Shown here: positions 1 through 6,991 of the stretch, one piece after another
How positions within the stretch are numbered: the stretch's first letter is position 1
How the letters are laid out: each line of letters opens with the position of its first letter
NCBI GenBank assembly: GCA_041163265.1
Contig: JBEARL010000036.1
Location: forward strand, 1 to 12,692
Reading direction: 5' to 3'
DNA length: 12,692 nt
DNA from: CSBr16-57R1 sp041163265
GTDB taxonomy: Bacteria > Actinomycetota > Nitriliruptoria > Nitriliruptorales > Nitriliruptoraceae
Notes under the pieces: generated by a model
What the model was told of the DNA's origin: nothing
Database searches by the model: none
What the model saw: only the letters and a program-made list of their open reading frames with translations
Position numbers and translations under genes: made by a program

Positions 1-480
1 GCGTCGCGGTGGGGCGGCCGGGTCGACTCGGTCTGGATCGACTTCACCAAGGGCCTCGGCGCGCCGCTCGGTGCGGTGCTCGCCGGGTCGCGCGAGTTCA
101 TCGAGCGGGCCTGGACGGTCAAGCACCGCGTCGGCGGGGCGATGCGGCAGGCGGGGATGATGGCCGCCGGGTGCCTCCACGCCCTCGACCACCACGTCGA
201 GCGGCTGGCCGACGACCACGCCAACCTGCGGCGGCTGGCCGAGGGGCTCGCGGCGCTCGGCGTCACCACCACGCCGCCGGACACCAACATCCTCTTCATC
301 GATCCGGGCTCGGTCGGCCGCGAGGCCGGCGAGCTGCAGGCGGCGCTGCTCGCCCGCGGCGTCCGCACCTCGGTCGTGTGGGGGCGGCTCCGGATGGTCA
401 CCCACCTCGACGTCGACGCCGACGGGGTCGAGCGGGCGCTCGCGGCCGTCGCGGCCGAGCTCGGGCGCAGCGCGGGGTAG
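1..480 (+). CDS. Low-specificity threonine aldolase family protein (C-terminal part, 5' truncated)
   Basis: The open frame enters from the window edge and ends at TAG 478-480, leaving 159 residues of a PLP-dependent fold-type I lyase. The segment DFTKGLGAPLG (fragment residues 14-24) carries the expected Schiff-base lysine (Lys17, codon 49-51). It is followed by GGAMRQAGMMAAG and ERLADDHANLRRLAEGL, which are hallmarks of low-specificity L-threonine aldolases. The C-terminal small domain ends with MVTHLDVDADGVERAL, also typical. Such enzymes cleave L-threonine or allo-threonine to glycine and acetaldehyde in the cytosol. The start and about half of the protein lie outside the window. Related beta-eliminating lyases share this fold, so the exact substrate is inferred. 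A GTG at position 76 lies after the PLP lysine and cannot be the true start. The gene is separated from rmuC by 245 bases and a candidate terminator, so it appears to end its own transcription unit. Confidence 0.85.
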   Translation, partial: ASRWGGRVDSVWIDFTKGLGAPLGAVLAGSREFIERAWTVKHRVGGAMRQAGMMAAGCLHALDHHVERLADDHANLRRLAEGLAALGVTTTPPDTNILFIDPGSVGREAGELQAALLARGVRTSVVWGRLRMVTHLDVDADGVERALAAVAAELGRSAG

Positions 481-494
481 GGGCGGGGTCGAGC

Positions 495-522
495 GGACCC
501 AGGGCGGGCCCCCGCTGGGTCC
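495..522 (+). terminator. Candidate hairpin terminator after the threonine aldolase gene
   Basis: Beginning 15 bases after the stop codon, GGACCCAG (495-502) and CTGGGTCC (515-522) form a perfect 8-bp stem around a 12-base G/C-rich loop that can partly pair. There is no U-run afterwards, so it is either a U-less hairpin terminator of the kind proposed for GC-rich actinobacteria or a 3'-end stabilising structure. Between it and the next promoter (about 523-713) I see no gene or other structure. Confidence 0.4.
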
Positions 523-713
523 CCTCGCGGGTCTCAGGCTGGCGGGAGGAGCCCGGACAGCGCGAAGGCCGGGGTCCCGTCGTCCGGCGGGTGTCCCGGC
601 CTCGCTGCCCACGGCGGAGCGCCGGGGGTCCTCGGAGCCTGCCGCAGGACGCACGTCGCGTCAACTGGTCCGCGCGGGTCGCCGTCCGCCATCAGCGCGT
701 CTCACCCGGTCCC

Positions 714-725
714 TAGCCTCGCCCC
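714..725 (+). promoter_or_regulatory. Probable -10 element (TAGCCT) of rmuC, leaderless start
   Basis: TAGCCT at 714-719 matches the TAnnnT pattern of a sigma-70-type -10 element. It is followed by exactly 6 bases (GCCCCC-like, 720-725) and then the ATG of rmuC, so transcription would begin at or next to the start codon. No Shine-Dalgarno sequence precedes the ATG, which fits a leaderless mRNA. I see no clear -35 box. The same TAGnnT, 6 bases, start codon spacing recurs at 8003-8014. Confidence 0.45.
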
Positions 726-1880
726 ATGGACACCACGACCCTCATCCTCGCCCTCGCCGCGCTCGCCGTCGGTCTCCTCGTCGGCCTGCTGCTCCGCCGC
801 CGTGACACCGGGCCGACCGAGCCGCCCGACGAGCTCGCCGAGCGGCTCGCGAACCGCGTCGCCGGCGAGCTCCGCCGCGAGGTCGAGGAGCGGCTCCGCA
901 CCGAGCAGGCCACGGCCGAGGCCCGCGACCGCGCCGCGCAGGAGGCGATCCGCGGCCTCGTCGACCCGCTCCGCGAGGGGATGACGAAGCTCGACGGGCA
1001 CGTCCGCGAGCTCGAGCGCGCGCGGTCCGACGCCTACGGCCGCCTCACCGAGCAGGTCGGCAGCACCGTCCGGACCCTCGAGGCGCTCCAGCAGGCGACC
1101 AGCCGCCTCGACGGCGCCATGCGGTCCAACCAGGCCCGCGGCCAGTGGGGCGAGCTGCAGCTGCAGCGCATCGTCGAGCTGACCGGCCTGAAGGAGCACG
1201 TCTCCTACACGCAGCAGGTCCAGCAGGTCGGCGAGGGCTCCGGTCGTCCCGACCTGACCGTCCACCTCACCGACGGCAAGGTCCTGTACGTCGACGCGAA
1301 GGCGCCGATGGCCGCGTTCCTCCGGGCCCTCGAGGAGCAGGACCGCGCCGCGCAGAAGCCGCACCTGCAGCAGCATGCCAAGGACCTGCTCGCGCACGCC
1401 AAGGCGGTCGCCGAGCGCGGCTACCGCGGTGACGGCGCCTCGATCGACCTCGTCGTCGTGTTCGTCCCGAACGAGGCGGCGCTCGCCGCGGCGCTCGACG
1501 CGGACCCCGACCTCCTCGGGAAGGCCCTCGAGATCCGTGTCGTGCTCACGGGTCCGACGTCGCTCGCGATGCTGCTGACCAACGTCTCCGCCTCCTGGCG
1601 CCAGCAGGCGCTGGCGGAGAACGCCGAGAAGGTCGTGAGCGAGGTGCTCACGCTCCATGAACGTCTCGGGACCTTCCTGGAGCACCTTGCCAAGGTGGGC
1701 ACGGCCCTCGACCGCAGCGTCGACGCGTTCAACAGGGCGGTCGGGTCCTTCGAGCGCCGCGTCCTGCCCGCCGCCCGCCGCGTCGAGGAGCTGACCGCCA
1801 TGGCCGAGGCCGACCGGCTCGCGGACCTCGCGAACGTCGAAGCCCAGCCGACGCTGACAGCCGGCGACGACGCGCCGTGA
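726..1880 (+). CDS. rmuC: DNA recombination protein RmuC
   Basis: This 384-residue protein has the normal RmuC layout. A single N-terminal membrane segment (about 6-23, LILALAALAVGLLVGLLL) is followed by an arginine stop-transfer patch, then a charged coiled-coil region (about 35-130), then the RmuC domain. Recognisable core motifs are NQARGQWGELQLQRIVE (135-151), RPDLTVHLTDGK (174-185), YVDAKAP (188-194) and VVVFVPNEAALAAAL (243-257). Asp176 and Asp190-x-Lys192 match the PD-(D/E)xK nuclease signature assigned to this family. RmuC limits inversions and other rearrangements at short inverted repeats in E. coli; the biochemical reaction is not settled. The ATG at 726 is supported because it starts just before the membrane segment and lies 6 bases after a -10-like TAGCCT. 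The last four bases (GTGA) overlap the start of the next gene, so the two are probably translationally coupled. Confidence 0.93.
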   Translation: MDTTTLILALAALAVGLLVGLLLRRRDTGPTEPPDELAERLANRVAGELRREVEERLRTEQATAEARDRAAQEAIRGLVDPLREGMTKLDGHVRELERARSDAYGRLTEQVGSTVRTLEALQQATSRLDGAMRSNQARGQWGELQLQRIVELTGLKEHVSYTQQVQQVGEGSGRPDLTVHLTDGKVLYVDAKAPMAAFLRALEEQDRAAQKPHLQQHAKDLLAHAKAVAERGYRGDGASIDLVVVFVPNEAALAAALDADPDLLGKALEIRVVLTGPTSLAMLLTNVSASWRQQALAENAEKVVSEVLTLHERLGTFLEHLAKVGTALDRSVDAFNRAVGSFERRVLPAARRVEELTAMAEADRLADLANVEAQPTLTAGDDAP

Positions 1881-2389
1881 CCGCCGGCGCGGCGGTCGGC
1901 GGGGTCCGTCTCGCACCGCTGCGCGGTCGGGCGCTCGACGGCACGCCGTGGCGGCTGCCGAACGACCTGCCGGCCGACCGGACGCTGGTGCTGCTCGCCT
2001 ACCGCCAGCGCCACCAGCGCGACGTCGACACCTGGATCGACCTGGCGGTGTCGCTCGGCGTGCCGCCGACGCCGCGGGGTGCCGCGCGGCCGATGGCGAC
2101 CGCCGTCATCGAGGTCCCGAACCTCTCGGCGCGGTGGCTCCCGGCCCGGCGGTTCATCGACGGCGGCATGGCGGCCGGCATCCGCGACCCGGACGTCCTC
2201 GCGCGGACCGTCACCGCCTACGGCAGTCCCGTCGCCCACCGCGCCGCCTGCGGGTTCGCCGAGGACGGCGGCGAGGCGATGCGGGCCGTCGTCGCGTCAC
2301 CCGCCGGCGAGGTCACGTTCCTCGCGGTCGGACCGCCGGGTCCCGACGCGCGCGCGGTGCTGGGTGCAGCGCTGGGACTCGTGAGCTAG
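1877..2389 (+). CDS. Hypothetical protein, possibly thioredoxin-fold without active-site cysteines
   Basis: The 170-residue frame starts at GTG 1877 inside the rmuC stop (GTGA overlap) and ends at TAG 2389, so it belongs to the rmuC transcript. I cannot name it with certainty. The pattern PLRGRALDGTPWRLPNDLP (13-31), then a hydrophobic strand TLVLLAYRQRHQ followed by DVDTW, then RRFIDGGMAAGIRDPD, ARTVTAYGS and finally a strand EVTFLAVGPPG, recalls uncharacterised redoxin-like proteins. The order is strand, helix, strand, helix, strand, with a short G-rich tail. There is no CxxC motif; the only cysteine is in AACGFAEDG near residue 124, so thiol-disulfide chemistry is unlikely. No signal peptide or membrane segment is visible, so it should be cytoplasmic. 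The coding call is firm from frame, overlap and codon bias. The fold is a guess. Confidence 0.75.
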   Translation: MTAGAAVGGVRLAPLRGRALDGTPWRLPNDLPADRTLVLLAYRQRHQRDVDTWIDLAVSLGVPPTPRGAARPMATAVIEVPNLSARWLPARRFIDGGMAAGIRDPDVLARTVTAYGSPVAHRAACGFAEDGGEAMRAVVASPAGEVTFLAVGPPGPDARAVLGAALGLVS

Positions 2390-2395
2390 CGGCGC

Positions 2396-2800
2396 TCAGC
2401 CCGCCGGTGGCGGGGGTGGCGGAGGAGGGGCGTCCCATCCCCCGGCGGGACCGGCCGCGCCGGCCGTGCCGGAAGGTGGCGGGCCGTAGCGGTTCGACGT
2501 CGGCGTGCCCCGCTGGACCAGGAACACGAGCAGGGCGATGACCCCGAGGACGGGGACCAGCACCCACAGCAGGTTCCACGCCGACCGGTCCGTGTCGTGG
2601 AGGCGCCGGAACGTCACCGCCAGCGACGGGACGAACAGGGCCAGCAGCGCGAGCGCCTCGAGCGTGGACGGCCGGTCGCCGACGAGCAGGGTGATGACGT
2701 AGGTCATCAGCGACCACCACCAGTACTCGGGTCGCGTGGAGCGTCCCCGGAGGTCCACCGCGCGCTGGAACCCGCTGCGGATCGCGTCGACCGGTCCCAT
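2396..2800 (-). CDS. DUF805 family membrane protein with polyproline tail
   Basis: The start is the ATG at 2800, preceded by a purine-rich AGGGGGTGG ribosome site; the longer upstream frame would run through non-coding-looking sequence. The 134-residue product opens with VDAIRSGFQRAVDLRGRSTR (4-23) and PEYWWWSL (24-31), and contains FRRLHDTDRSAWNLL (64-78). These are the diagnostic DUF805 motifs. Three hydrophobic segments are visible (about 27-40, 47-62 and 75-95), so it is an inner-membrane protein. The last 30 residues are soluble, rich in Gly, Ala and Pro, and end with eight prolines. DUF805 function is unknown. It lies 49 bases downstream of the hydroxyproline dehydrogenase operon on the same strand and could be on its 3' end, but nothing links it functionally. 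It converges on the 1877-2389 gene with only 6 bases between, leaving no room for a separate terminator. Confidence 0.88.
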   Translation of the reverse strand: MGPVDAIRSGFQRAVDLRGRSTRPEYWWWSLMTYVITLLVGDRPSTLEALALLALFVPSLAVTFRRLHDTDRSAWNLLWVLVPVLGVIALLVFLVQRGTPTSNRYGPPPSGTAGAAGPAGGWDAPPPPPPPPAG

Positions 2801-2849
2801 GACCACCCCCTGACGCGGAGCAGGGTGCCACACCCGGCGCGCCGACGTG

Positions 2850-4250
2850 TCAGGCGCCGCCGATGCGCCCCAACGGCACCGGCGCGATGACGGGCCGCCG
2901 CTCGAGCGCACCGGCGTCGGCGACCGGCGCGCCGGTCCGCGCCGCCACGATGGCGGTGACGTTCGCGCTGCACATCCGTGCCTGACACCGGCCCATGCCG
3001 CACCGGGTCGTCAGCTTCACGCTGCGCAGGTCGCGGGCGCCGCGGTTCGCGACCGCGTCGTCGATGCGCGCGAGCGGGACCTCCTCGCAGCGGCAGACGA
3101 CGGTGTCCGGCTCGAGCCACCGCAGCCAGCCGTCGGGGATCTCGAGCACGGCCGAGAGCGCCGCGAGGAACGCGCGGTCGCCCCGCCGCCGCGCGGCCGC
3201 CCGCTCGAGCGCGTCGTCGTCGACGTCGCCGCCGGCCGCCCGCGCCGCGGCCAGGCCCGCCGTCGTGCCCTCGTGCGCGGCGACGTCCGCGCCACCGATG
3301 CCCGTCACCTCGCCGGCGGCCCAGACGCCCGCGACGCCGGTCGCCTGGTAGGCGTCGACCACGACGGCGGGTGGCGCGGACGACGCCCCGCCGGACGCGA
3401 GCCGGCAGCCGAGCGCCAGCGCCAGCGCCACGTCCGGCACGAACCCGTGCGAGGTGACCAGCGCGTCGGCGGCGACCCAGCGCTCGCTGCCCGGGACCAC
3501 CCGCCACCGGGCGTCGAGGCGGGCGAGCTCGACCTCCTCGACGCGGCCGTCGCCGCGGGCCCGTACCGCCGCCGTCCGGGGCCGGACCGTGTGGCCGTGC
3601 CGCGCCAGCGCCGCGACCCACGCGGCGGCCTCGGCGACCTTCCGCGGCGGGAGGCCGCGCGGCCCGCCCGCGAGCCACCGCAGCGGATCGCCGGCGTCGC
3701 AGACCGCGACCATGCCCGCGCCCGCCCGCGCCAGCGCCGCCGAGACCGGCAGCAGCAGCGGCCCGGCACCGGCGACGACGACCGCACGGCCGGGCAGCAC
3801 GCCCTGGCCCTTCAGCAGCGCCTGTGCGCCGCCGATCGTCACCACGCCCGGCAGGTCCCAGCCGGGGAACGGCAGCACGCGCTCATGTGCGCCGGTCGCG
3901 AGGACCACCGCGTCCGCGATCACCTCGGGCGCGTCCGGATGGTCCGTCGCCAGCAGCGTCGCGTCGCCGCGGCGCTCGGCCGCCCACACCGTCGCGCCGG
4001 CGAGGTGCGTCACGCGGTCGTCGGCGACGAGCCGCTCGGCGCGCGCGTGCCAGCCGCGACCCGACGGCGTCAGGGCGTGCGGGTCGCGGGCGCGGAACGC
4101 GGCCGGCTCGCGGCGGTGGTACTGCCCGCCGGGGCGCGGGGCCGGGTCGAGCAGCAGCACCGGAACGCCGGCGTCGACCGCGGCGGCGGTCGCGGCGAGG
4201 CCGGCCGGTCCGGCCCCGACGACGGCGAGCGGCACGCGGCGGGCGCTCAT
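2850..4250 (-). CDS. D-hydroxyproline dehydrogenase, FAD/[2Fe-2S] alpha-type subunit (HcnB-like)
   Basis: The 466-residue flavoprotein begins with a Rossmann FAD motif (VVGAGPAGLAA, 10-20) and ends its flavin domain with VWAAGEVTGIGG (309-320). A second dinucleotide-type glycine motif (GAGPLLL, 161-167) lies between. The C-terminus is a BFD-like iron-sulfur domain with Cys386-x-Cys388 (VCRCEEV) and Cys417-x4-Cys422 (RCGMGRC), the spacing used to ligate a [2Fe-2S] cluster; Cys427 is extra. Such subunits occur in hydrogen cyanide synthase (HcnB), octopine/nopaline oxidases and heteromeric D-hydroxyproline dehydrogenases. The epimerase and deaminase in the same operon select the last option: oxidation of cis-4-hydroxy-D-proline to 1-pyrroline-4-hydroxy-2-carboxylate. 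Its ATG overlaps the stop of the [2Fe-2S] gene by 4 bases (ATGA). Cytoplasmic; no signal peptide or membrane segment is seen. It is the last gene of the catabolic set. Confidence 0.85.
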   Translation of the reverse strand: MSARRVPLAVVGAGPAGLAATAAAVDAGVPVLLLDPAPRPGGQYHRREPAAFRARDPHALTPSGRGWHARAERLVADDRVTHLAGATVWAAERRGDATLLATDHPDAPEVIADAVVLATGAHERVLPFPGWDLPGVVTIGGAQALLKGQGVLPGRAVVVAGAGPLLLPVSAALARAGAGMVAVCDAGDPLRWLAGGPRGLPPRKVAEAAAWVAALARHGHTVRPRTAAVRARGDGRVEEVELARLDARWRVVPGSERWVAADALVTSHGFVPDVALALALGCRLASGGASSAPPAVVVDAYQATGVAGVWAAGEVTGIGGADVAAHEGTTAGLAAARAAGGDVDDDALERAAARRRGDRAFLAALSAVLEIPDGWLRWLEPDTVVCRCEEVPLARIDDAVANRGARDLRSVKLTTRCGMGRCQARMCSANVTAIVAARTGAPVADAGALERRPVIAPVPLGRIGGA

Positions 4251-4741
4251 GCGCCGCCGTCCACGCCGCGCAGGTCGACCGCGGCCGGGTCGAAGGCCGG
4301 TCCGCCCGGCCGGTGCGTCGCGACCCGCATGCCGTCGGCGACCGGTGTGAGGCAGGCGCGGACCGGGCCGCGGCCGTCGACGGTGACGAGGCAGTCGTGG
4401 CAGGACCCGATGCCGCAGAGCAGTCCCCGCGGCCGCCCCTCGAACCGCGTCTCGCGCAGCGTCCGGACGCCGGCCGCCAGCAGCGCCGCGCCGACGGTCT
4501 CGCCCACGAACGCGGGGATCGGACGGCCGTCGAGGTGCAGGCGGACGGCCGGACCGCGCACGAGGCCGCGCGGGTCGCCGGCGGCACGCAGGTCGTCGCC
4601 GGCCGGCGGGGTCGCAGCGCCGCCGACCGCTCGGTCGACCGCGCCGCGGACGGCGCCGCCGACCTCACCGGCCACCGCGCCGGCGGCGCGGACCGCGAGG
4701 GCCGCGAGGCGGCCGAGATCCCGGGCGCCGGGCCGCCTCAT
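4247..4741 (-). CDS. D-hydroxyproline dehydrogenase, small [2Fe-2S] subunit (HcnA-like) with N-terminal extension
   Basis: The C-terminal 100 residues are a compact [2Fe-2S] ferredoxin-like domain: LHLDGRPIPAFVGETVGAAL (68-87), then Cys109-x4-Cys114-x2-Cys117 (LLCGIGSCHDC) and Cys130 (VRACLTPV). This is the arrangement of the HcnA/sarcosine oxidase-alpha N-terminal family. The subunit should relay electrons between the two flavoproteins encoded on either side. The chosen ATG (4741) overlaps the stop of the DAO gene by 4 bases (ATGA) and gives 164 residues, about 60 more than is usual for free-standing members. Residues about 8-45 of the extension are Ala/Gly/Val-rich with valines at 23, 27, 31, 35 and 39, suggesting a helix with one hydrophobic face. 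A later start (for example the GTG-coded Val61) would give a normal-length protein, so the extension depends on start choice. Confidence 0.83.
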   Translation of the reverse strand: MRRPGARDLGRLAALAVRAAGAVAGEVGGAVRGAVDRAVGGAATPPAGDDLRAAGDPRGLVRGPAVRLHLDGRPIPAFVGETVGAALLAAGVRTLRETRFEGRPRGLLCGIGSCHDCLVTVDGRGPVRACLTPVADGMRVATHRPGGPAFDPAAVDLRGVDGGA

Positions 4742-5910
4742 GCGCGGACCGCCGCGGTCAGGGTCGGACGGCTGGCCCGGAACGGGAGCGGATCGCACGG
4801 CGGGGGCGTGGCGGTGATGCCGGCGCGGATCAGCTGCGCGGTGGCGGGGGCCAGTCCGATGCCGGCGCCCTCGTGGCCGGTCGCGTGCCACAGCCCGCGG
4901 ACCGCCGGGTCCTCGCCGACGATCGGGAGGTGGTCGGGGACCCAGGGCCGGAACCCGACGTAGGTCCGCAGCAGCGCCGCGTCCGTGAGCGCGGGGAACA
5001 GCCGCACGGCCCGCGCGGCGATCCGTCGCACGACGGCGAGGTCGACGGTCGCGTCGAAGCCGGCCAGCTCGCGGCTCGAGCCGAGGAGGATCGTGCCCGA
5101 CGGCGTCGACTCGACGACGGCCGAGACCTGCGCGGCCTCCGTGTCGGCGGTGAGCGTGCCGACGTACCCGGCCTCGTAGACCTTGTGGTGGACCAGCGGC
5201 GGCAGCGGTTCGGTGACCAGCAGCGTCCCCTTCCGCGGTCGGACCGGCAGGTCGCTGCCGGCCAGCCGCGCGACGGCGGGGCTCCACGGTCCGGCCGCGT
5301 TCACCACCGCGCCGCAGGCGACGACGCCGAGCGTCGTGCGGACCGCCGCGATCCTGCCGTCCGCGTCGTGGTCGAACCCGATCACCTCGCAGCCGCCGGC
5401 GACGACGGCGCCGAGGTCGCGGGCCTCCGCCAGCAGCGCGGAGGACGCGAGGACCGGCTGGACCTGCGCGTCGTCGGGGTAGTGGGCGGCGAGGTCGAGG
5501 TCGCGGGCGAGGTGGGGCTCGAGGAGCCGCAGGTCCGTCCCCTCGACGAGGTCGACGCTGAGCCGGACGTCGCGGTGCCGCGCGACGAGGTCCAGCAGCC
5601 CCGCCCGCTGCGCGTCGTCGGGCGCGACGACGACGCCGCCCTTCGGCTCGTACTCGAAGCCGCGGGCCAGCTCGCCCGCGTAGTCGCGCCAGCGGGCGAC
5701 GCTCGCGCGCGCGAGGTCGAGCTCCGGCCCGGGCGGCTTGTCCGAGACGAGGATGTTGCCCTCGCCGGACGCGGTCGTGCCGGCGGTGAGATGGCCGCGG
5801 TCGACGACGACCACGCGCTGGAGCGCGAGCGACAGCTCGTAGGCGCAGGCGGCGCCGACGACGCCGCTGCCGATCACGACGACGTCGGCCTCCGCCGGCA
5901 GCGCCGTCAC
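4738..5910 (-). CDS. D-hydroxyproline dehydrogenase, DAO-type FAD subunit (beta; HcnC/LhpB-like)
   Basis: This 390-residue protein is an FAD-dependent oxidoreductase of the D-amino-acid oxidase (DAO) superfamily. The Rossmann motif VVIGSGVVGAACAYEL lies at 11-26, followed by VVVVDRGHLTAGTTASGEGN (33-52), where glycine/serine residues contact FAD. The C-terminal flavin motif ATGHEGAGIGLAP is at 343-355, after VGFRPWVPDHLPIVG. Members with this pattern form the catalytic beta subunit of sarcosine-oxidase-like and hydroxyproline dehydrogenases and oxidise the C-N bond of a secondary amino acid. Given its neighbours the substrate is probably cis-4-hydroxy-D-proline. The GTG start at 5910 overlaps the epimerase stop by 4 bases (GTGA), and its own stop overlaps the next gene (ATGA), so subunits are translated in a coupled chain. 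Glycine/sarcosine or D-proline oxidation are alternatives from sequence alone. Confidence 0.87.
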   Translation of the reverse strand: MTALPAEADVVVIGSGVVGAACAYELSLALQRVVVVDRGHLTAGTTASGEGNILVSDKPPGPELDLARASVARWRDYAGELARGFEYEPKGGVVVAPDDAQRAGLLDLVARHRDVRLSVDLVEGTDLRLLEPHLARDLDLAAHYPDDAQVQPVLASSALLAEARDLGAVVAGGCEVIGFDHDADGRIAAVRTTLGVVACGAVVNAAGPWSPAVARLAGSDLPVRPRKGTLLVTEPLPPLVHHKVYEAGYVGTLTADTEAAQVSAVVESTPSGTILLGSSRELAGFDATVDLAVVRRIAARAVRLFPALTDAALLRTYVGFRPWVPDHLPIVGEDPAVRGLWHATGHEGAGIGLAPATAQLIRAGITATPPPCDPLPFRASRPTLTAAVRA

Positions 5911-6980
5911 GCGCGGCCCTCCGCGTCCGACGGGTGCGGGGCGCGGCCGAGGGCCGGCAGGAACCCCGCGGGGAACGGGTCGGTCGGGTCGAGCAGCAGC
6001 GTCCCCCGGCCGCTGATCCAGGCCCGGCCGCGGATCGTCGGCACCACGGCGGGCCGGCCGCCGACCTCGGTCGTCGCGACGAGCCGGCCCAGGAACCGCG
6101 ACCCGATGAAGGATCGGTGCACGTACGGCGCGCCGAGCGCCAGCTCACCGCGGTGGTGCAGCAGCGCCATCCGCGCCGAGGTGCCCGTGCCGCAGGGGGA
6201 GCGGTCGATCCAGCCGGGGTGGATGACCGTCGCCGAGCGGCCGTCGACGCCCGGTCCCGCCGGGTCGCCGCCGCTGCCGCCCGGGTCGCCGGGGCCGGTC
6301 ACGACGACGTGCTCGAAGCCCCGGATGCGCGGGTCCTCCGGATGCACCGGTGCGACCTGCGCGTCGGCGGCACGGATCACGGCCATGCCGCGCCGGATCA
6401 GCTCGGCCTCGTCCGCCGCCTCCAGCCCGACGCCGAGCCGCTCGGCGGGCACGAGCGCGTAGAAGTTCCCGCCGTACGCGACGTCGACGACGACCTCGCC
6501 GAGGCCCTCGACGTCCAGCGCGACGTCGGTCGCGTGCACGAACGAGGGCACGTTGGTGATGGTGACCGCGCGGGCCCGGCCGCCCTCGACCTCGACCTCC
6601 GCGGTGACCAGGCCCGCCGGCACCTCGAGCCGCACGGTCGTCACCGGCTCGACGACCGGGACCATCCCCGTCTCGACGAGGACGGTCGCGACGCCGATGG
6701 TCCCGTGGCCGCACATCGCGAGGCAGCCCGAGACCTCGATGAACAGCACGGCCGCGTCGGCGTCGGGCCGCGTCGGCGGCTGCAGGATCGCGCCGGACAT
6801 CGCGGCGTGGCCGCGCGGCTCGAACATGAGGAGCGTTCGGAGGTGGTCGTGGTCGGCCTCGAACGCGGCCCGCCGCTCGAGCATCGTCGCGCCCGGCAGC
6901 ACGCCGACGCCGCCGGTCACCACGCGGGTCGGCATGCCCTCGGTGTGGCTGTCGACGACCTCGATGCCGACGGGCTCCAC
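5907..6980 (-). CDS. 4-hydroxyproline 2-epimerase (proline racemase family)
   Basis: The 357-residue product has both catalytic cysteines of the cofactor-independent proline racemase family: Cys90 in AMCGHGTIG and Cys263 in DRSPCGTGTSARMA. Keeping both argues for a racemase/epimerase rather than a trans-3-hydroxyproline dehydratase, in which the first cysteine is replaced. The conserved N-terminus IEVVDSHTEGMPTRVV (6-21) lies upstream of the first ATG, so I use the GTG at 6980, 11 bases after the deaminase stop, although the ribosome site is weak. The enzyme would convert trans-4-hydroxy-L-proline to cis-4-hydroxy-D-proline, the substrate of the dehydrogenase encoded by the next three genes. 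A glycine/proline-rich loop (about 230-250) looks longer than usual. Known equivalents are called LhpA in pseudomonads and HypRE in rhizobia. Proline racemase activity remains possible, but the operon context favours hydroxyproline. Confidence 0.9.
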   Translation of the reverse strand: MEPVGIEVVDSHTEGMPTRVVTGGVGVLPGATMLERRAAFEADHDHLRTLLMFEPRGHAAMSGAILQPPTRPDADAAVLFIEVSGCLAMCGHGTIGVATVLVETGMVPVVEPVTTVRLEVPAGLVTAEVEVEGGRARAVTITNVPSFVHATDVALDVEGLGEVVVDVAYGGNFYALVPAERLGVGLEAADEAELIRRGMAVIRAADAQVAPVHPEDPRIRGFEHVVVTGPGDPGGSGGDPAGPGVDGRSATVIHPGWIDRSPCGTGTSARMALLHHRGELALGAPYVHRSFIGSRFLGRLVATTEVGGRPAVVPTIRGRAWISGRGTLLLDPTDPFPAGFLPALGRAPHPSDAEGRA

Positions 6981-6991
6981 GGTCCGGCCGC

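Noticed and set aside
702..1916. Minus-strand open frame antisense to rmuC (404 codons)
   Set aside because: No recognisable domain; rmuC motifs on the plus strand are unambiguous.
2824..2844. Hairpin terminator between the dehydrogenase operon and the DUF805 gene
   Set aside because: Only a 5-bp stem with a 3-base loop (GGGTG/CACCC) and a loopless CGGCGCGCCG palindrome, with no U-run; too weak in such GC-rich DNA.
2847..4817. Long plus-strand open frame (656 codons) opposite the dehydrogenase genes
   Set aside because: Its translation is Arg/Pro/Ala-rich without motifs, whereas the minus strand encodes well-conserved flavoprotein and iron-sulfur motifs. It is a GC-bias shadow.
2850..5910. 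Hydrogen cyanide synthase (HcnABC) as the identity of the three-subunit oxidoreductase
   Set aside because: The subunit types match, but the coupled hydroxyproline epimerase and DapA-like deaminase fit hydroxyproline oxidation better. Glycine oxidation to cyanide would not need them.
5907..6980. trans-3-hydroxy-L-proline dehydratase
   Set aside because: Those enzymes replace the first catalytic Cys; here AMCGHGTIG and SPCGTGT keep both.
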